Program-made: the position numbers and the translations under genes
Origin: Flavobacterium psychrophilum
GTDB lineage: Bacteria > Bacteroidota > Bacteroidia > Flavobacteriales > Flavobacteriaceae
Assembly: GCA_945860385.1 (NCBI GenBank)
Contig: CAMAQD010000010.1
Coordinates: 1 to 64,000 of the forward strand
DNA: 64,000 nt
Direction of reading: 5' to 3'
The notes under the pieces: generated by a model
Seen by the model: the letters and a program-made list of their open reading frames with translations, nothing else
Database searches by the model: none
Told to the model about the DNA's origin: nothing
Shown here: in pieces, positions 56,057 through 64,000 of the stretch
Layout of the letters: every line of letters begins with the position of its first letter
Numbering within the stretch: position 1 is the stretch's first letter

Positions 56057-56284
56057 TTATTTGACCACAACTTTCTTTTGTTGAAAATTCTTTAGTTTTA
56101 AAAAGATTATGAGTAAACCCGTAAGTGCTAAAGCCAAAACACTCCCGGTCATTGAAGAGACAGGTCCATCCACGCTTTTCAAATCAATAGTAGTAAAAGT
56201 TTCTATACTAAGGCCGGTAATAATTGCAAACATAGAAAAGAAATAGAAAGTTGCTCTGTTGTATTTTGATACTTGATTTTTCAT
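56057..56284 (-). CDS. small two-helix membrane protein in the protease operon
   Basis: 75 residues with two hydrophobic helices (about 12-28 and 44-62) and a Lys-rich end (LKLKNFQQKKVVVK). It starts 33 bases after the giant metalloprotease gene and before a strong terminator, so the two are most likely cotranscribed. The order PVSSMTG, then helix, then basic tail, superficially recalls membrane-sorting tails such as PEP-CTERM, but the protein is far too short to be such cargo. I recognise no family. It could be a membrane partner or immunity-like factor for the protease; that is speculation. Confidence 0.5.
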   Translation of the reverse strand: MKNQVSKYNRATFYFFSMFAIITGLSIETFTTIDLKSVDGPVSSMTGSVLALALTGLLIIFLKLKNFQQKKVVVK

Positions 56285-56317
56285 CTTTTTTGAATTTACA
56301 TTTATAAAAGATAGCGT

Positions 56318-59300
56318 TTAGTTTGCGACCTTCTTATTAACTATTTTATTATCATTGGATGTGATTTGTACAATCAAGACTTGGTTCGCATATTTTAAAC
56401 TTTCAATACTCGTTTCATTTGCGTTGACTTTGTTTTTTTCGAATAGTAATCTTCCTCTTATATCGTATAGTTTTACATTGTCTATAGAGGTTCCATTTGA
56501 TTTGATGTGAATGTTCCCTTTATTTTTGAAAACTACAATACTATTTTCATCAAAAATTGGAATATTGGTTCCCAAAGTTTTTTGGTATTTTAATGAAAAC
56601 CTTGTACTTGTTGCTCCGGCTGGAGCAGCGAAAGTGTAGGCCTCGGTTTGTAAATTTGTTTCCGTTCCGTTGTCATTATCTTTTAGAATAATTTCTTGAC
56701 TTCCTAAAAACAAACCGTCTACATGGTCAATAGCAATAGTATAATTTCCAGGATTTGTAGCTTTAAAACTCAACGGGACTTCATCGGTTGCATCAAAAGG
56801 TAGCGCACGTCCTTGAATAACATAATCACTATTATCAAGATATGAATTTAAAGCTATTGCTCCATCATTGTAATATTTTCCATCAAAATCGTCTACACCT
56901 TGAGTTGCACCCGTAACATAACTAACAGCCATTTGAGAAAAGTTACCAATTGTATTGGTTGCGTTTAACCAAATCGTACTTCTTTCGACAGCTTTTGTTT
57001 TGAAAAATTGATTAGCATTATTGGCAACTCTTTGACCATTATTGAATGTTACAGTTGTCGCAGAGTTTAACGCCTCTACTAAAAATCCTTGTCCAGTTTG
57101 AATGATACCGCTCGGATCAGAAACTTGCGCTCCACCATTGGAGACGAATATACCATTTAGCCAAGTGCAATAAGATTGAGTTGCTGAACCATTAGTTTTT
57201 CTCCAGAAATATAGCGTTCCTGTAATATTGGATGCATTATCTGCAACAAACTGAGTCATACTGATTGGAGAGGGATATGGATTTCCAATTGAATTAAATC
57301 GTTTTCCAACTCCTAAATTTGTTATTGTAACAGGAATAATTCCATTATTTGGTACACCAGTAAATACGCCGGGATAGTTTGTTGCAACTGTTGAAGACGC
57401 ATCATTTGGCATACGAATTAAATACCCTTTTCCTAAACCAAAATTTGTAATGGATGGATTTGCAATCGTAGTAAATAAATTAGTTGAGGTGTCATATATA
57501 TAAAATCTATTTGTACTTGTTGCTGGAGAAAATGATTGTAAAAATAAGCTCGAATTATTGGTCACAGGCGAAGACCACATAGTATAATCTAAACGGAATA
57601 AAGCCGAACCATTTCGTTTCACAATAATATTTCCTGAATTGGCAACATTCGAGGTCTGTATCAAATTCGCATTATTATTTAATGTAAAACTACCAGAGCT
57701 AACTGTTAATGCTCCGTTTAAAGTAACATTAAATCCAGAAGGAATCGTTACTACAGCATTGTTATTTACAGTTAGCGAACAAGCATTGATATTCGCAGCT
57801 ACGTTATAATTTCCTGAAATTATTGCAGAAGTCGCACTTGTTGGTGCTCCATTAGACCATGCTGTTCCGTTCCAAGTAGTAGATGCAATAGTTTTTACAG
57901 CTGATCCACTATTTGAAGGACTTAAACAACCCTCTGCACTGGTAACTGATATTAACGTATACGTAGTGGTAACCGTTGGGGCGACAGCAATTGCAGTGCC
58001 ACTGGTATAATTATTTACAGTAAAATTGCTTGTGCCATTAGTATAAACTACAGAATATGGAGAAACTCCATTTGTAATCGCAACTTGTAAATTAGTTGCA
58101 CTTCCTGAGCAGCTCGCTGCGGTTCCAGAAATAATAGCAGACATGGTATTATTTATAACTACATTTTGATTTTGAGTTGCAGTGTTTCCGTTTCCATCAT
58201 TGTATGTCCAAGTTACTACAGTTGTACCTTGTGTAGTTATTGGAAATACAGTCAGTGTTGTAGCAGTAATTGTTCCATAACAATTACTTGAAGCTGTCGG
58301 TGCAACAGGTGTTGCTGAGCATTGTGCGTTTACGTTTGGTAAACTTGTAACATTTGCAACAGGAGCTGTACAAACAATAGCATTGACATTAATTGTATAA
58401 GTTTGTCCTCCTAAAAAAGCAGAATTAATCCCTCTAATTGAAAATTTAAAGCTATCTGGATTTGTGTTTACACCATTATTAGTATAACTAACCAAATTAC
58501 TATTGATGTCTGCTTGGGTAAAAGTACCTCCTACAACTAATGCTACATTATTAAGTTTTAGTACCCCATTAGTAGGGAGTTGCGTTATAGTATAAACTAA
58601 TTGTACTGCTGTTGCCGTTGGTTGTGTTGCGCCTAATTTTGCTGTTACAATAGTTGCAGTTGCTCCTTGTGAAAGACTAAGCCCTGTGTTTGCAACTGAA
58701 ATATTATTTACAATTTGAAGTTTCCCACAAATAGATACTTGAAAGTCTGTAAACGTTCCTCCAGAAGTATTTATACCTCTATCAGTTGCTAGCAAAATCC
58801 AAGTACCCAAAGAACTCGTACCATTAAATTTACTCAGGGATTGACTCGCTTGTTGGGTTCCCCGCATTGCTGGGCTAGTTCCGCTACAAGTTGGAGCTGT
58901 CGTTCCTGCATCATCAAAATTAACATCAATATTTGCACCAGTACAATCTCTATTGTAAATTTCAGCAAAAATACCAGTTGGGCCACTAAATTGCATTTTT
59001 ATATCTGCCATAGAAGCGTGAGTCGCTTTTACATAGAAACTCACTTTACTAACAATAACATTATCTGGAACATCCATTCTTGCGCTTACAGCATTTGTAG
59101 AGTTAAGTTCCCAAGTAGAGTCATTGTTTTCGTAATATTTATTCGTGTAAGTTTTACAAAAATCACTAGCAATTTGAAAAACAAATGTTTCTGAATTTGC
59201 TCCAGTAATACAAGAATTCGCAGGTCTAACCCTCCAATAATTAACTGTTCCTGATGTTAAACTAATGGTTTGATAAGAGTTGCTAGTAACTGTTGCTGTT

Positions 59301-61711
59301 TCTAGTACTGTTGAAAAGGTTGGACTTGATGCTATTTCTACAATGTAAGAAGATGCACTTGCTATAGCATTCCATTGTAATAAAACTGAAGTTTGCTGAT
59401 TTGTCGCTCCATTTGTTGGAGAAGTCAATGTTATGTTACCAATGTTATTATCAAATACTTTTAAAGTTAAAGGTAAATTAATATTTGCTGATGTAGATGT
59501 TCCATTAGCATTAAAAGAATAATTGCCCGTTGCTACGTTACTAATACCTGACACTGTCATTGTAACAGTACCCACAGTAGTTCTTGTAGTTGGTACAAAC
59601 GCAGCAACTGCTCCAACTGGCAAACCATTAGCGGAGAATGTTGTTGTTTCAGAAAACCCTGGCGCAGGTGTATAATTTAAAGTATATACAGCATTAGTGG
59701 GTTTACATACAGAAACGGTAGGTTGTGCAGTAGTCAAATCAAAAGTATTGGCTTTAATTTCAAAATTTGCATTAGAAATATCAAAGAAAATATTAGCTGC
59801 AGCTTCCACTTTAATTCTATTATTTTTACCGATATTATTCGGAACTGTTATGGCTTGTGTTCCATCATTAGGTGTGTTTGATAATAGTGTTATTGGATAA
59901 GTCAAACCACCATCTGTAGATAATTTGATATTGACATTCACTGAATATGGAGCAACACCTGTACTAGCTACATTCCAAGTTACAGTTTGTGAAGTACCAA
60001 CATACCATATAACCGAAGTATTTGGAGCAGTTAAAACAAATGGACCAGCAGTACCAACAGTAACAATTACATTGTCTTGATTAGTTTGACCGCCTAGAGG
60101 GTTATTATCCCTAACAGTTAATCTAAAATTTAATGTTCTTCCTACACTAGGCAAAACCTCCCAAGTAGGAGTTGTATTGCTTATTATAGCAGTAAGATTT
60201 GGAAAAGTTCTGGATGGAGTAAGCGTTGGTATAACTGACCTGAATGTTGGTCTATTTGTACTGGTAGAAACTGGCGGCATCGTTCCGCTAGATGTTCCAT
60301 TATTCATTTGTTCCCAACAATATGTAAGCCTAGCAGCATCTCCAGCATCGGCATCACTTGCAATTCCAGTTAAAATAAAAGGGGTTGATTTTGGAATTGT
60401 ATAATCTGGCACAGCGGTTATTACGGGTTCATTATTACTAATAATAGTTTCGACTTCACAGGTGTTAGCCATAATAGTTGTCGTCATTTGCTGAATGCTA
60501 TAGGCATGAAAGTAAGCATCCGCATCCGGTTGAATATTTGGCGGACAAATTCCAGCATACGACATAATTGTAGAACCACTTCCTGGCTCCATAGCTGAAG
60601 CTGCAGAAATTTGACAAGCGTTGTTTTGTGTGTGAGTAGCTCCAAATTGATGCCCCATTTCGTGAGCAACATAACCTATATCAAACTGGTCAAATTGAGG
60701 CGTTACAATTCCAGTAACTCCATTTCCTTTTGTGCTTGCTGCACACGGAACGGATAGCGAAGCAATTCCTCCACCACCAGTACTGAAGGCATGACCTATA
60801 TCGTAAGCCCCAACTCCAAGTAAACCTGTTATATTTGCGGTATTTGCTGCCAGCATTTGTGATCCATCGTAATTGTCATACGGATCCGGATCCGGTGAAG
60901 CGTCAATATTAACATTGTTTCTATAAATCAAACGATTATTGCCAGCAACAACCTGAAATTGAACGCCTAAATCAGTTTTGAACACGCCATTCACACGTGT
61001 AATAGTGGTGTTTATTGCCGCTAAGGCTCCCGCAACGGTATTGCCATAATAGGCGGTATATTCTGAGGTACAAGCTACAGCAAGACGATAGGTTCTTATT
61101 TTACCATCGACTACATTAGTCGTTTTAGCTGTACTCGTAGTTTTAGTAGTCGAGAATTGATTCATATCTGCATTACAAATAAATACTTCGTCTGGATTTT
61201 TAATGTAATTTTTCTTGTCGTATACAATATAGTCGCTTGTACTGTTTCTTTCTACAGGATCTATATAAATAGATTTTTCTCCAGTTATAAGTCCGTTGAA
61301 CCCACTTGGAGAAATACTTATGTATATTTTATTCAGTGGGTTTTTCTCGCTAACGCCATAAAAAGATTGAATTTCTGGGTATTGAGCCTCTAAATCAGGA
61401 TGTAAAACACTGATTTTTTCTATACTAAAGGTTTCCATTGTACCATCCTCAAGAGGAAAATCCATGAGCAATGGAGTTTTGGTTTTTTTTCCAGTAGTAT
61501 TTATTGTAGCTGTTTTAAAATTTGATTTTAAAGATTTAAAATCCAAAGAAAAAACTTTGTAGTTACTTGGAATGTTTTTTTTGTCAATTTTCAAGCGAGT
61601 TTTTAAAGCCTCCGATTCTTTTTTGACTAACCAATTGTTTGTGGATTGTGCAAATGATACTTGTTTAAAGAATATAATAATAATTAGCAGTAAATAAGGA
61701 ATTCTTTTCAT
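56318..61711 (-). CDS. T9SS-secreted reprolysin-like zinc metalloprotease with P-domain
   Basis: 1797 residues from the ATG at 61711 (signal peptide ending VSFAQ; the ORF opens 17 codons earlier). Order: propeptide (about 23-190), reprolysin-like metzincin domain (about 195-440) with zinc site H350-E-M-G-H-Q-F-G-A-T-H360 and Met-turn TIMSYAG, beta-sandwich and fibronectin-type parts (about 440-845), a proprotein convertase P-domain (about 847-997), cadherin/HYR-like stretches (about 1000-1270), then the shared C-terminal module (about 1275-1720) and a sorting tail ending IVNKKVAN. It should be an extracellular endopeptidase. A small membrane-protein gene follows after 33 bases. Confidence 0.9.
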   Translation of the reverse strand: MKRIPYLLLIIIIFFKQVSFAQSTNNWLVKKESEALKTRLKIDKKNIPSNYKVFSLDFKSLKSNFKTATINTTGKKTKTPLLMDFPLEDGTMETFSIEKISVLHPDLEAQYPEIQSFYGVSEKNPLNKIYISISPSGFNGLITGEKSIYIDPVERNSTSDYIVYDKKNYIKNPDEVFICNADMNQFSTTKTTSTAKTTNVVDGKIRTYRLAVACTSEYTAYYGNTVAGALAAINTTITRVNGVFKTDLGVQFQVVAGNNRLIYRNNVNIDASPDPDPYDNYDGSQMLAANTANITGLLGVGAYDIGHAFSTGGGGIASLSVPCAASTKGNGVTGIVTPQFDQFDIGYVAHEMGHQFGATHTQNNACQISAASAMEPGSGSTIMSYAGICPPNIQPDADAYFHAYSIQQMTTTIMANTCEVETIISNNEPVITAVPDYTIPKSTPFILTGIASDADAGDAARLTYCWEQMNNGTSSGTMPPVSTSTNRPTFRSVIPTLTPSRTFPNLTAIISNTTPTWEVLPSVGRTLNFRLTVRDNNPLGGQTNQDNVIVTVGTAGPFVLTAPNTSVIWYVGTSQTVTWNVASTGVAPYSVNVNIKLSTDGGLTYPITLLSNTPNDGTQAITVPNNIGKNNRIKVEAAANIFFDISNANFEIKANTFDLTTAQPTVSVCKPTNAVYTLNYTPAPGFSETTTFSANGLPVGAVAAFVPTTRTTVGTVTMTVSGISNVATGNYSFNANGTSTSANINLPLTLKVFDNNIGNITLTSPTNGATNQQTSVLLQWNAIASASSYIVEIASSPTFSTVLETATVTSNSYQTISLTSGTVNYWRVRPANSCITGANSETFVFQIASDFCKTYTNKYYENNDSTWELNSTNAVSARMDVPDNVIVSKVSFYVKATHASMADIKMQFSGPTGIFAEIYNRDCTGANIDVNFDDAGTTAPTCSGTSPAMRGTQQASQSLSKFNGTSSLGTWILLATDRGINTSGGTFTDFQVSICGKLQIVNNISVANTGLSLSQGATATIVTAKLGATQPTATAVQLVYTITQLPTNGVLKLNNVALVVGGTFTQADINSNLVSYTNNGVNTNPDSFKFSIRGINSAFLGGQTYTINVNAIVCTAPVANVTSLPNVNAQCSATPVAPTASSNCYGTITATTLTVFPITTQGTTVVTWTYNDGNGNTATQNQNVVINNTMSAIISGTAASCSGSATNLQVAITNGVSPYSVVYTNGTSNFTVNNYTSGTAIAVAPTVTTTYTLISVTSAEGCLSPSNSGSAVKTIASTTWNGTAWSNGAPTSATSAIISGNYNVAANINACSLTVNNNAVVTIPSGFNVTLNGALTVSSGSFTLNNNANLIQTSNVANSGNIIVKRNGSALFRLDYTMWSSPVTNNSSLFLQSFSPATSTNRFYIYDTSTNLFTTIANPSITNFGLGKGYLIRMPNDASSTVATNYPGVFTGVPNNGIIPVTITNLGVGKRFNSIGNPYPSPISMTQFVADNASNITGTLYFWRKTNGSATQSYCTWLNGIFVSNGGAQVSDPSGIIQTGQGFLVEALNSATTVTFNNGQRVANNANQFFKTKAVERSTIWLNATNTIGNFSQMAVSYVTGATQGVDDFDGKYYNDGAIALNSYLDNSDYVIQGRALPFDATDEVPLSFKATNPGNYTIAIDHVDGLFLGSQEIILKDNDNGTETNLQTEAYTFAAPAGATSTRFSLKYQKTLGTNIPIFDENSIVVFKNKGNIHIKSNGTSIDNVKLYDIRGRLLFEKNKVNANETSIESLKYANQVLIVQITSNDNKIVNKKVAN

Positions 61712-61771
61712 AATGGGTAAGTTTAGAGCCTCAAACCTAAAATATTTTTTTAAATAAACCAAATAGAATAT

Positions 61772-61803
61772 CGTTTAAATGCTAATTTTATCGTTTAAAA
61801 GCA
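61772..61803 (-). promoter_or_regulatory. direct-repeat operator, copy 4
   Basis: Plus strand CGTTTAAATGCT (61772-61783) and CGTTTAAAAGCA (61792-61803), 20-base period, 61-92 bases before the metalloprotease start. No TAnnTTTG at the spacing of the other three. The region 61804-62196 shows a short AATCTA/TAGATT inverted repeat (61864-61881) and no gene. Confidence 0.45.
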
Positions 61804-62196
61804 CTTTTTTATTTATTTTGTAAATAAAATATGATATTAAACTATAAGATCATTTTAATTTTTAATCTAGAATATTAGATTGCATTATTACACCATGTTT
61901 CTTTGGTTTACAATTTTTTAAAATTGTGTGTGAAAGCAGAATTTTGAAACAAATTCTGAATAAATTGATTTTTGAAGGGAATGTAATAATGAATTGTTGC
62001 TTCGGAAATGAATTCATTTTTCAGCTGGGATGGTACCGTGAATTAATGGTTGAGATCAACAAATAGGAAAACCGTATTTTTATTTCTTCGTTCACACTAA
62101 AAAATCCAATACAAAAAAAAATAAAAAATAGGAAAGTGGAGATTCGAAAATGCTTAAACCCAACGGAGATAAAAATTGGCATGCTTTTTTTACTAT

Positions 62197-62547
62197 TTAC
62201 TTGGTTCTTATAACATTCATTTCCATTAGTTCTTTCATTGTTTTAGGGATAGTAAAAATTATGATATTTGCAGAAATTGTTAATAAATTCTCAACGGCTA
62301 CTGTACCCAGACTTTGCATAATACCACCAAAATCCCTTATAATCACATCCTTTTCTCTAATTAAATAATGAGCAAGTTGATTTTATAGAATTATAAGTTC
62401 CTTGTAATTAAGTTGCTGGTCTTTATAGACAACAGCTATGTCATTTGGTGTCTTATTAACCTACTGGAAGAACAGATCAACAATGGTATCTGTTAATTGG
62501 TTATTTCAGATAATGGTTTTGTCACAAGTTCTCAATTTTAAAAGCGC
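62197..62547 (-). pseudogene. decayed NRPS adenylation-domain fragment
   Basis: Reading the minus strand in one frame gives the start of an NRPS adenylation domain: LTDTIVDLFFQ-stop-VNKTPNDIAVVYKDQQLNYKEL, then after another stop NQLAHYLIREKDV. The usual form is about LFEEQVxKTPxxIAVVYxDxxLTYxELNxxSNQLAHYL. Stops are at 62506-62508, 62461-62463 and 62383-62385, all in the same frame, so decay is by nonsense changes. After REKDV the likeness fades (only DFGGIM recalls the next motif), and the frame ends at 62197. It lies about 60 bases downstream of the intact NRPS gene end, so it is a leftover of another module or gene. Confidence 0.7.
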
Positions 62548-62606
62548 TATTCTTATTATTAATTGAATGAAATTAGCATCACATACTATTTTTGAAGGAA
62601 GAGAAA

Positions 62607-64000
62607 TTAAATTTTTGCATGTTTCTCATCTAAAATATTCTGAATCATTATTGCTAAGATTTTGTCATTTGGTGGTGCTACAATATCTAAATGCCTTCCA
62701 GGAATGTTATGAATTGTGACTCCTCCCAATGCCGCTTTTTTCCACCCGAGATGTGTTGGGTCTAATTTATAAACAGGATCATCTTTTGCTCGAAATAAAT
62801 CTACTTCAAAGTTTTGTGGTTTTAGATGATAGCGATCAACAATTTTCTCGACCATACTATTAGCGATTATAAATTCTTCGAGTGCTAATGCTTCTTGTTC
62901 AGTCAGAATATCTTTTTGACCAAAATACGTTTTTAATATATGTTCTTTTTTTGTATTTGTGCGCATCTTAAATGCCTTCCAACTGGTAAGCATTTCCATC
63001 AAAAAATCTAATCTTCTATAATTAGCATCATAAATTCTACTTAGTTTTTTTTGCCAATAGTGAGCATAATAATAAGATGAATCTGCATAAGTGTCTAATA
63101 AGGCAACAATACTTACTGTTTTACCTTGTTCCTTTAACTGTCGAGCCATCTCAAAAGCAACGATGCCACCAAACGAAAATCCAGCTAATGCGTAAGGACC
63201 TTTCGGATTTACTTTCAGTATTGATTCGATATAGCAAGCTGCCATTTCTTCGATAGATTCAAACCAATTATCATATCCATTTGGTCCAATACCTTGAATA
63301 CCGTAAACCGGCTGATTATCATCGAAATGACTAGCTATATGCTTGAAATTTAAAACATTGAGTCCAGCTCCGTGAACCATAAAAAGAGGAGGCTTAGTGC
63401 CCTCAGGTTTAATCGGTACTAAATAGTCTGAATAAATTTCTTTATCTGTATTTAATAGAATAGCAAGTTGCTCGATGGTTGAATGTTTAAATAATGCAGA
63501 TAGGGGTAATTTTTTCCCTGTTTGATGTTCTATTTTGTTCATCACCCGAACAGCTACTAGTGAATGTCCACCTATTTCGAAGAAATTACTAAAAATATCT
63601 ATTTTTTCTCTATTTAAACATTCTTTCCAAATAGTGGCTACTATTTTTTCTGCTTCTGTTCTAGGTTCAGCGTATTCAACTATTTTATCTGATTTATAGT
63701 TTAATAATGCCTTACGATCGATTTTTCCGCTCAGCGTCGTTGGTAGTTTCTCTACGATATTAAAGTCGTGAGGTACCATAAAAGTTGGCAGTTGTGAGGT
63801 CAATTCATCGCGCCATAATCGAATTTGATCTTGTTCATTAATGATTTCAGAATCTGCTTCAATAAATGCAATAAGAATGTCATTTTCAGCTATGACAACA
63901 GCTGATTTAATCCCATCGATCGACACTAATGCTTGTTCTATTTCACCTAATTCTATTCGATACCCTCTTACTTTTACCTGATGATCGATACGTCCAAGAC
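62607..64000 (-). CDS. nonribosomal peptide synthetase, C-terminal A-T-TE part
   Basis: 3' end of an NRPS gene that continues past the right edge; the frame is open from 64000. Seen in order: end of an adenylation domain (A8 motif GRIDHQVKVRGYRIELGEIE at the very edge, then LPTTLSGKIDRKALL, the A10 region), a T/PCP domain (about 75 residues, with the phosphopantetheine Ser in FFEIGGHSLVAVRV), and a thioesterase (FMVHGAG oxyanion region, GFSFGGIVAFE with nucleophile Ser, Asp in LLDTYAD, His in GRHLDIVAPP) that releases the finished peptide. It is therefore the last module of the assembly line. Product unknown; a siderophore or lipopeptide is possible. Confidence 0.93.
   Translation of the reverse strand, partial: LGRIDHQVKVRGYRIELGEIEQALVSIDGIKSAVVIAENDILIAFIEADSEIINEQDQIRLWRDELTSQLPTFMVPHDFNIVEKLPTTLSGKIDRKALLNYKSDKIVEYAEPRTEAEKIVATIWKECLNREKIDIFSNFFEIGGHSLVAVRVMNKIEHQTGKKLPLSALFKHSTIEQLAILLNTDKEIYSDYLVPIKPEGTKPPLFMVHGAGLNVLNFKHIASHFDDNQPVYGIQGIGPNGYDNWFESIEEMAACYIESILKVNPKGPYALAGFSFGGIVAFEMARQLKEQGKTVSIVALLDTYADSSYYYAHYWQKKLSRIYDANYRRLDFLMEMLTSWKAFKMRTNTKKEHILKTYFGQKDILTEQEALALEEFIIANSMVEKIVDRYHLKPQNFEVDLFRAKDDPVYKLDPTHLGWKKAALGGVTIHNIPGRHLDIVAPPNDKILAIMIQNILDEKHAKI

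Noticed and set aside
33935..61711. Recent duplication or gene conversion among the giant genes
   Set aside because: Reading matching C-terminal DNA side by side shows many third-position and amino-acid differences, so the copies look old.
62150..62368. Plus-strand ORF of 72 codons between the metalloprotease and the NRPS gene
   Set aside because: The opposite strand carries a clear adenylation-domain remnant across most of it; the plus-strand peptide has no recognisable features and an unlikely composition.
1..64000. CRISPR arrays, tRNA or rRNA genes, insertion sequences
   Set aside because: I looked for regularly spaced repeats, cloverleaf sequences, rRNA motifs and transposase motifs and found none that I could support.

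Overview
The window is a piece of chromosome from a Flavobacterium-like member of the Bacteroidota. Evidence seen directly: AT-rich DNA, few Shine-Dalgarno-like sites, promoters of the TTG / TAnnTTTG type, giant secreted proteins with type IX secretion (T9SS) C-terminal signals, CarboxypepD_reg-like proteins, a mitochondrial-type aconitase beside an AcnB-type one, and a Flavobacteria-style structured intergenic element.

Left half (1-33.8 kb), housekeeping core. It holds the 3' end of rplQ and carA; a small secreted CarboxypepD_reg-like protein; a SurA-like periplasmic foldase followed by a MoxR ATPase; tandem acnB and acnA; a five-LysM NlpC/P60 cell-wall hydrolase; an APC amino-acid permease convergent with alanine dehydrogenase (ald), which is divergent from an Lrp/AsnC regulator; a DegP/HtrA protease; a close-packed dapF - small membrane protein - GNAT - mltG - DUF2279 run; a lysozyme-fold protein; a dnaA - tyrosine phosphatase - RsmI-like methyltransferase run; a YbgC thioesterase; an IMPACT/YigZ protein; ribD overlapping a HAD phosphatase; a GNAT - prmC pair; a MacB-type permease; a second CarboxypepD_reg-like protein; and hisS. 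Several genes end in clear stem-loop terminators, some shared by convergent genes.

Right half (33.9-61.7 kb), accessory. Five giant genes (1211 to 1938 codons) lie in a row on the minus strand. All encode signal-peptide proteins with T9SS type A-like tails. Their N-terminal parts differ: anchor-D repeats with LamG, a DUF11-like/LamG protein, a PQQ soluble glucose dehydrogenase of the GdhB type, a glycine-rich protein with calcium-binding repeats, and a reprolysin-like zinc protease with a P-domain. All five share a long C-terminal module (about 520 to 640 residues) with the landmarks WSSPV, GNPYPS, GTLYFW, GQGF and NNxQR. Upstream of four of the five genes I find a direct repeat of a 12-bp half-site with an exact 20-bp period; in three cases a TAnnTTT(A/G) element follows 20-21 bp downstream. 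This looks like a common regulatory site, and the array may be a co-regulated surface/secretome locus. I regard it as the most interesting structure in the window.

Right edge (62-64 kb). The 3' end of a nonribosomal peptide synthetase gene (end of A domain, T domain, thioesterase) enters from outside. Just downstream of it is a decayed piece of another adenylation domain with three in-frame stops, so the NRPS locus has been rearranged.
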